Positions 57,187 through 64,000 of a stretch of 64,000 bases of DNA are shown here, piece by piece. A model generated the notes under the pieces. The model was not told the origin of the DNA. It ran no database searches and saw only the letters and a list, made by a program, of their open reading frames with translations. This stretch comes from Dermatophagoides farinae (taxonomy: Eukaryota; Arthropoda; Arachnida; Sarcoptiformes; Pyroglyphidae): NCBI RefSeq assembly GCF_024713945.1, contig NC_134679.1:6391001-6455000 (forward strand), in the 5' to 3' direction. Both the position numbers and the translations under genes were made by a program. Each line of letters begins with the position of its first letter. The first letter of the stretch is position 1.

Positions 57187-59739
57187 ATTAGAATTTTTTT
57201 TTATTGTTTTAAAAATGAAAAAATGAATCCAAAGTTCGAAATGATGAAATCGAAATTTCCTTACAATAATAATAATAATAAAAATGTGAAACAAAAATAG
57301 TTTCTGAGCCATTTCGAGTGGAAATAGTCGTTGAAAAGTTTCCGGGATTTTTTTTTTCGTTTGTGTTCGATTTTTTGCCTTCCATAAAAACAGTATTTGT
57401 TTTTTTAAAAAAATTCTTTTTTTAGGTCCATGAACTCGAATTAACTCGTATGTTTTTTTTATGTTGATTATCAAATAAAATCCAAAATGTCAAGAGGAAA
57501 AAAAATCAAATTTCCCACGCAACAACCAACCAACCAACCAACAACCCACTGATTTGAGAAAAGAAAATTTCTTTTTCTTTTTCAACCCGTTGACAACGTA
57601 CGAAAATTACGGTAATTATCATTATCAACATTAAACTATGGATTCTATGAAAAATTTTGATATTTTTTTCAGCTCAAATGACATTTTACATCGACACACA
57701 CACACACATTGTGTTGTCAATTTTCAACAATTTTTTTTTCATACAACCATATATGACCATGATGATGATTTGAATGAAATCAAGAACTGGTCCACCGATT
57801 CAACCATCTTTAGCGTTATGATTATAACGATACTTGGCTGGTCATTAACTTTATTTTTCAAGAATTCATTCATTCATTCACACACACACACGAACGTGTG
57901 TATAGAGAAAAAAACTCATCAAACAACTTCCATTTACACACTGGGTGTCATAATAATTTTTTTTTTGTTTTGTTTTGTTCCTTGTCTACCTCGCCATCAT
58001 CAAGATTTAACTTGCCATTTTTTTTTATATGAAGAAGAAAAAAAACCGACCATCAAAACAGCATTGTAAATATCCTGTACTCCCACGACGATAGAAAAAA
58101 CGGCAACATTTTTTTCGGACATTTTCACTGTGGTTCAAATTCATCAATCATCAATTCTTTTGTGATTTTTTTCGAAAAATTCGAAAAATCATCATCATCA
58201 TCATCCCTATTGTTTTTATATATCCATCATCATCATCATCATGATCACATAATCATTATATTGATCATAAAAATGATCAAAATAACAACCAAACAAGAAA
58301 AACCAAATCAAATATATTTATAACCACCATTATCGAACATCTAATCATTTGTGTGTGTGTGTGTGTAACCACGAAACTTTAACAATCAGACATCGCCATC
58401 ACCGGGGCCGGTCGATTGGTTACCAGTTTTTTTTCATTTCTTTTTTTAGGCTATCAAGAGGAAATAAAATTGTAATAATAGGTAATTGTATACTACGAAA
58501 ATAGTCACCACCATCATCATCATCATAGTGGATTGAAACAAAACAAAAAAAAAATGATGAATTTCGAATTGTAAAAAAAAACCAAACACCATTCGTCACT
58601 ATACCTACCATCATCAATGATCATGATCATTAACTATATAGCTACCTTTTTATTTTTTTCGATTGAAATAATGATTATATAACATGGTTTTTGAAACAAA
58701 AGAAAAAAAATCAATTGGATTTTTTTTTATATTTTAAAACAATCATCAATATCAATAGAACAACTTTTTTTGTGTTTGTGTCTAATACCTCACCTTGTTG
58801 TTGTATTATATGTCATCATCATCATCATCATGTCTCTAAATTCTCATCATTCGAATTTATAACTTGTATATCATTGATTGACAGTATAGTGTGGGATTAC
58901 CACTCTTTTGCCATTTATCTACACGTAATCATAATGATTACAGCAACCTGAAACAACAACCATTTTATTGCTTTAAAAAGGATGAATTTTTCATTCATTC
59001 GTTTTCTTTTCTCACAATGTGTTTTTAATATTTTGACCGTTAAATTTCAATTTTTCTATGTGATGCGCCGTCAGTGTTTTCAATTCCACATGTGTGTGTG
59101 TGTGCCTATAATATATTTGAACAAAGCTTTCATAGATTTTCAACTAAGAAGAATTATTCGACTAAAAAAACAAAGAATTAATTACATACATAAATGATAA
59201 AATTTAATTGTATGACAACACCCAAAAATAATTATTGTGTACATGTTGTGTGTATATTTCCTATTTTTTTTTTTTTTTTGTTTGTTACAACCATAGAAAA
59301 TTCAATGCCGCTACCCAAGAATTTTTTCTTTTGAGTTTGGTCTCGTTGTCGTCGTGTTCATCGTCTTTTTCGATTTTATTATTCAAATGCTGATCACATG
59401 CCAGCAAATAAAAAAAAAAGAACCCAGCTCCACTCCACAGTTTGTAAAAGACAGAAGGCACCCATTTCTACCCAATGACAGATTTGAATAGAATTTTTAT
59501 TTTGGAACTATTTTGGTGTGGATCAAACGTTTTTTCTATTATTGTTCACTATTGAAAAAAATTGACAAAGTTATTTCGATGGCTTTGCGTGATCAATTGT
59601 TTTTTTTGTGAATATTTTTTCTCTGTGTTAAACGGGTTTTTTTCGAAATCATCAGTTTTGTTCATCTCCCTACCACCTAGTTGTCATCACATGTAGGATA
59701 AACTTTTTTACTAAAAAAAAATAATCAACGATTACCAAC
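57187..59739. other. Gene-free stretch of 2.5 kb before NKCC
   Basis: No supportable gene. It holds CA/GT runs (about 57696-57706, 57880-57892, 58351-58366), ATC triplet runs (58188-58206, 58222-58242) and poly-A/T. It must contain the promoter of the RCC1/BTB-like gene on its left and the promoter and 5' UTR of NKCC on its right. A frame at 57638-58069 is built mainly from simple repeats and is not accepted. A short GC-rich patch (CACCGGGGCCGGTC, near 58399) stands out against the AT background. I cannot assign it. Confidence 0.45.
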
Positions 59740-62700
59740 ATGAATCGTGATAAAGAATCACCGGTAAATAATGATGATGAGGATCATCATCATCATCATG
59801 AAAATGAATCGATACCCTTATTTAAAAATAATGATGGTAATGTCAAAATCATTAAAAATGAATCAATAAATGAACCGATAAAAAATGCCAAACATCTATC
59901 TGTTCATTATCAAACTGATCAGGATAATAATAAAGATCCTATTGAACAACAGCCACAAACACCCGATCAACAAATAGATGATGGTAATGGTACACTTCGA
60001 TCTAATTCAGCTCACGGTACTATACATTATGATACAAAAAATTTGAAAAGTTTTAAAAATTATACACGTGAAGCACTACCACGAATGGAATTCTATCGTA
60101 ATCTAATGTCTATTGTTCGATTTCATGGTCATGGTCATAGTAATCGACCAACATTGGATGAATTACATGGAAATCAAACCAGTATTTCATTGGATAATCC
60201 AAATGAAAAAGGAATGAATGTTCCTACATCACCAATGGATAGTATTGACCCATCCAAGGTGATTAAATTTGGCTGGATTAAAGGTGTACTTGTAAGAAAT
60301 ATGCTAAACATTTGGGGTGTCATTCTATTTCTTCGGTTATCCTGGGTGGGTGGACAAACTGGTCTTATTTATGGCATATTGATCATCCTGTTAGCTTCAC
60401 TTTGTACAACATTAACGGCTATGTCAATGTCGGCTATCTGTACGAATGGCGAGGTTAAAGGTGGTGGAACATATTACATGATCAGTAGATCATTGGGTCC
60501 TGAATTTGGTGGTGCCATCGGTATCATATTTTCATTAGCAAATGCAGTAGCTGTAGCTATGTATACGGTTGGTTTTGCTGAAACCCTAAGAGATGTTTTA
60601 TGGCCTGAAAATGATTCAATTAATATGATTCGAATAATAAGCTGTATCACGGTGATCTTGTTGTTGGCTATCGTTTTCATCGGTACTGCTTGGGAAGCCA
60701 AAGTAATTAATGATGATCATGATATTTTAAAATTAACTAATTATTAATGATCTAATTTTTTTTCATCCCATTAGGCACAAGTTTTTTTGTTGATAATTTT
60801 GGTTACAGCTATGTTTGATTTTATTGCCGGATTCATTCTAGGTCCAGTCAATGATCAACAGATTGCACGTGGTTATTTTGGATGGAGTAGTATGTATTTT
60901 TTTTTATTATTTATTTACTAACTAGTTTATTATAATAACTGATTTTTTTCAGCTGAAATTCTCCATCAAAATATGATGCCTGATTATCGTGATGGTCATA
61001 ATTTTTTCTCCGTTTTCGCTGTTTATTTTCCAGCTGCAACTGGAATACTTGCCGGTGCTAATATTTCCGGTGATCTTAAAGATCCATCGAAAGCAATACC
61101 GAAAGGAACATTTTTAGCCATAGCAATTACAACCATTGTTTACATTGCATTTCATGTTATTATGACTGCAACTGTTGTTCGTGATGCAAATGGCTTGTTG
61201 GAATTGATTATAAGTGACAATCAAACCGGTCAATTACTACCAAATGTATTCGAAGCGATTCAAGATTGTTCCCGAACTAATTGCCAATATGGTCTGTTAA
61301 ATTTTTATCAGATTGTAGAAATGATGTCCATGTTTGGTCCGATTATATATGCCGGCATATTTGCTGCCGCCTTGTCATCCGCATTAGCCAGTCTGGTTTC
61401 AGCACCAAAAGTATTTCAAGCATTATGTAATGATCGCCTTTTTCCGTATATATCTTTCTTTGGTAAAGGATATGGTCCAAATAATGAACCAAGACCAGGC
61501 TATCTACTTGCATTTGCCATTGCCCTATGCTGTTGTTTATTGGGCGAATTGAATCTTATTGCACCGATTATTTCAAATTTTTTTCTTGCCGCCTATACAT
61601 TGATCAATTTTTCCTGTTTTCATGCTAGTTTCTCTCGATCACCTGGTTTTCGACCAAGTTTTCGTTATTATAATCAATGGTTATCGTTGGCCACTGCGAT
61701 TTTGATGACATTGGTCATGTTCATCACAAGTTGGTCAACGGCATTGCTTACATTTTTGATAATTTTAGTTCTCTACATGTGGATTCTTTATAGAAAACCA
61801 GGTATTTATTATAAAAAATATTTTGATCTAATCTTAACTATGTAATCCTCATTTTCATTCAATAGATGTGAATTGGGGTTCATCGACTCAAGCTCAAACT
61901 TATCGATCGGCTTTAACTTCTGTTCATCGTTTGAATGCCGTACCTGAACATGTGAAAAATTATCGCCCACAAATTCTTTTCCTATCCGGTCATCCAAAAC
62001 ATCGTCCTGATCACGTTGATCTTGCCCATTTAATCATAAAAAATAGTGGTCTATTAATTTGTGGAAATATTGTAACCGATCCAATATCGGCCCGAACACA
62101 AATCAAATTACAAAATGATTCAAATCAATGGCTAACAAAACAGAACATAAAAGCCTTTGTCGACATTATACAAGAAGATGATTTTCACAAAGGTGCTCGT
62201 GCCTTGATACAACTGACTGGAATTGGAAAATTACGGCCAAATATCATCATGTTGGGATTTAAAACCGATTGGAACAATTGTGAATCGAAATGTTTGCTTG
62301 ATTATTTCAACACTATTCAGTATGTGTGATCCATATATGGCCATGATCTAATAATTTAATATCTTTTCTATCATCCAATTTAGCACTATTTTTGATCATC
62401 ATTTATCGGTAGTAATTTTTCGTCATAATCAACAGATACAACAACAAAACGGAACTGACAATAATAAAACAAATGCTGATGATCCTATAACTGATGATAT
62501 GAATAGTTCATCAACAAATGTCGATTCGGAAAATCCTAAATTGGAACCGGAAATTTTGGAACCAAAGACTGAAAGACTATTTCTGACCAAACAATCAAAA
62601 GGTGTTTGTATTGATGTTTGGTGGCTATATGATGATGGTGGCCTTACTCTTCTATTACCATATTTAATACGTTCGAATCCACAATGGAATGGCTGTAAAC

Positions 62701-63294
62701 TTCGTGTTTTTGCTTTAGCAAACAAACAATCAGAATTGGATATCGAACAACGAAACATGGCTGCATTATTGTCGAAATTTCGTATCGATTTCTCTTCCGT
62801 TACATTAATCACCGATATATTGAAACCACCGAAAGAAGAATCGAAAGCTGAATTTCAAAATTTAATTGCAAAATATTTACAACGAGATGATGAACAACAA
62901 GAAAATGAAGGAAATTTTCCAATCACACAAGATGATTTAGAACAATTTAAAGACAAGGTAATAGGATAGTGTTATAATGAATTTGTTTTTTTTCTAATAG
63001 CACAAATTTAATCATAATACAGAGTAATCGAAATATACGTTTGCGGGAATTATTGTTGCAACATTCGAAAGATTCTCGATTGATTGTAATGTACGTAATC
63101 GAATTTGTTTGTTTTTTTTACAAAAAAAAATTCTGATGTCATTTTTTCCACATTTCAGGACATTACCGATGCCACGAAAAGATACCTGTCCACCATCATT
63201 GTATATGGCATGGTTGGATACATTGACCCGTGATATGCCACCAATAATGTTGATGCGTGGTAATCAAACCAATGTATTGACATTTTATTCATAA
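59740..63294 (+). CDS. Na-K-2Cl cotransporter (SLC12A1/2 type, NKCC)
   Basis: Seven exons: 59740-60702, 60775-60889, 60953-61801, 61866-62319, 62384-62957, 63023-63090, 63159-63294; 1052 aa. Cytosolic N-terminus of about 180 residues, 12 expected membrane spans from [19 protein letters not shown] (about 175), and a large C-terminal domain. Diagnostic blocks: [79 protein letters not shown], and the NKCC-type end [13 protein letters not shown] (KCC proteins end differently). The regulatory Thr patch of NKCC1 is recognisable as [18 protein letters not shown] see no RFxV/I docking motif for SPAK/OSR1 kinases in this N-terminus. Family role: electroneutral uptake of Na, K and 2 Cl across the plasma membrane. 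The loop with NCQYG between spans 7 and 8 is short. Confidence 0.92.
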
Positions 63295-63426
63295 ATAAAA
63301 CAAAAACAAAAACAACGACGATATGGCCTTTCCAATATATCATATTTTTATTCAAATCTATCTTTATCACTCATTTTTAAAAATTTTTTGACATTGACGA
63401 ATTTTCAATTCAAATTTTTTTTTTTA

Positions 63427-64000
63427 CTAAACAAATGCACATTCAAGTAATGCAAATATCGATACAGTCATAAACATTAATATGAAAAATATGATACAAG
63501 GTACCCAATTAATACGATCTAATGCCAGATAATGGAATGTATTGTTTATTTTCCATCCACCAACATCATTATCAATATTTTTCGATTGATTAATCCTAGG
63601 TTGTTTGGTCATTGATTTGATTTGATTTCCATTAATCATTGTTGTTGTTATTACGGTTGCTATTGCAGTTGTTGTTGTGTAGATTGGAATTTCTTCAGTC
63701 TGTGTTGTTATAGCCATAAATGAATTTGGCTCAATATAAAGTGGTTTTTTAACTTTTTCATTGATCCATTTTTGAAAATTTAACAACTTTGAACTTATAA
63801 ACAGATTTTCAGTTTCAAATGATATACCAGTTAATGTTGAACATTTTTCAATAACAAATGAAGTAATCGATAATGTAATATTAATTTTAAACGAATGGCT
63901 TTCTATTGAACATATTAATGGGCCATAAAAATGACCATTACGAATCTTACAATCATTATTTATTTGTAGACAATACATTGTTTTTGGATTAAAATCTTTG
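63427..64000 (-). CDS. Unknown membrane protein, C-terminal part (runs off right edge)
   Basis: The open frame continues to the window edge; an ATG at 63978 is possible but upstream codons are also open. Visible: a region of about 130 residues with Cys and Asn-glycosylation-type sites (NITLS), a Thr-rich linker (TTTTAIATVITTTM), and near the end one span (WVPCIIFFILMFMTVSIFALLEC). A type I surface protein is likely. I do not recognise the family. Its stop lies 133 bp from the NKCC stop; the genes converge. Confidence 0.6.
   Translation of the reverse strand, partial: KDFNPKTMYCLQINNDCKIRNGHFYGPLICSIESHSFKINITLSITSFVIEKCSTLTGISFETENLFISSKLLNFQKWINEKVKKPLYIEPNSFMAITTQTEEIPIYTTTTAIATVITTTMINGNQIKSMTKQPRINQSKNIDNDVGGWKINNTFHYLALDRINWVPCIIFFILMFMTVSIFALLECAFV

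Noticed and set aside
57638-58069. 143-codon plus-strand frame
   Set aside because: Built from CA/CAT simple repeats with His/Thr runs; no domain and no supporting splice signals.
1-64000. tRNA, rRNA or CRISPR features
   Set aside because: No B-box-like GGTTCGAATCC with a matching acceptor stem, no rRNA-like GC-rich core and no regularly spaced short repeats were found by eye. A tRNAscan run would be needed to be certain.

Overview
This is AT-rich eukaryotic nuclear DNA with short introns (about 60-75 nt, GT..AG) and many trinucleotide-type simple repeats. The gene content points to a small arthropod, most likely an astigmatid mite (Dermatophagoides/Sarcoptes/Psoroptes relatives): two tandem Der p 1-like cysteine proteases, and cubilin, TAF13, NKCC, AK3 and Fis1 genes of animal type. 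The species call is an inference. All spliced models below were built by hand. In every complete model the exon lengths sum to a multiple of three, and the phases match across introns.

Layout. 0.7-5.1 kb (minus strand): adenylate kinase AK3, then two papain-family proteases. 5.7-16.3 kb (plus strand): the most striking region, six tandem paralogous three-exon genes for type I membrane proteins (signal peptide / about 280-residue ectodomain with seven conserved cysteines / TM plus low-complexity tail). I do not recognise the family. 16.7-21.5 kb: an RCC1-BTB-like gene, an unknown single-pass membrane protein with an acidic tail, and two tandem Fis1 genes. 22-45 kb: a rearranged, repeat-rich zone with three related C2H2 zinc-finger genes or remnants. 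They share a roughly 290-bp promoter cassette, which also sits in front of a truncated topoisomerase II ATPase gene. The zone also has fossil LTR-retroelement pieces and an almost perfect segmental duplication of about 8.9 kb (25454-34402 and 35528-44444). 41.9-54.6 kb (minus): a complete cubilin with 8 EGF and 27 CUB modules (4134 aa). Its 3' part was copied by the duplication, giving a truncated second copy at 31.8-34.4 kb. 55.1-64 kb: TAF13, a second RCC1/BTB-like gene, a 2.5-kb gene-free stretch, an NKCC-type SLC12 cotransporter, and the end of an unknown membrane protein running off the right edge.

Functional themes. Membrane and endocytic or transport proteins dominate (cubilin, NKCC, the six-gene receptor-like array). 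The array and the protease pair are lineage-expanded families. The 22-45 kb zone looks like a hotspot where a zinc-finger promoter cassette, host gene fragments and old mobile DNA have been shuffled. Because the two 8.9-kb copies are nearly identical, haplotype duplication in the assembly has to be excluded before biological weight is put on the second copy. I saw no tRNA, rRNA or CRISPR.
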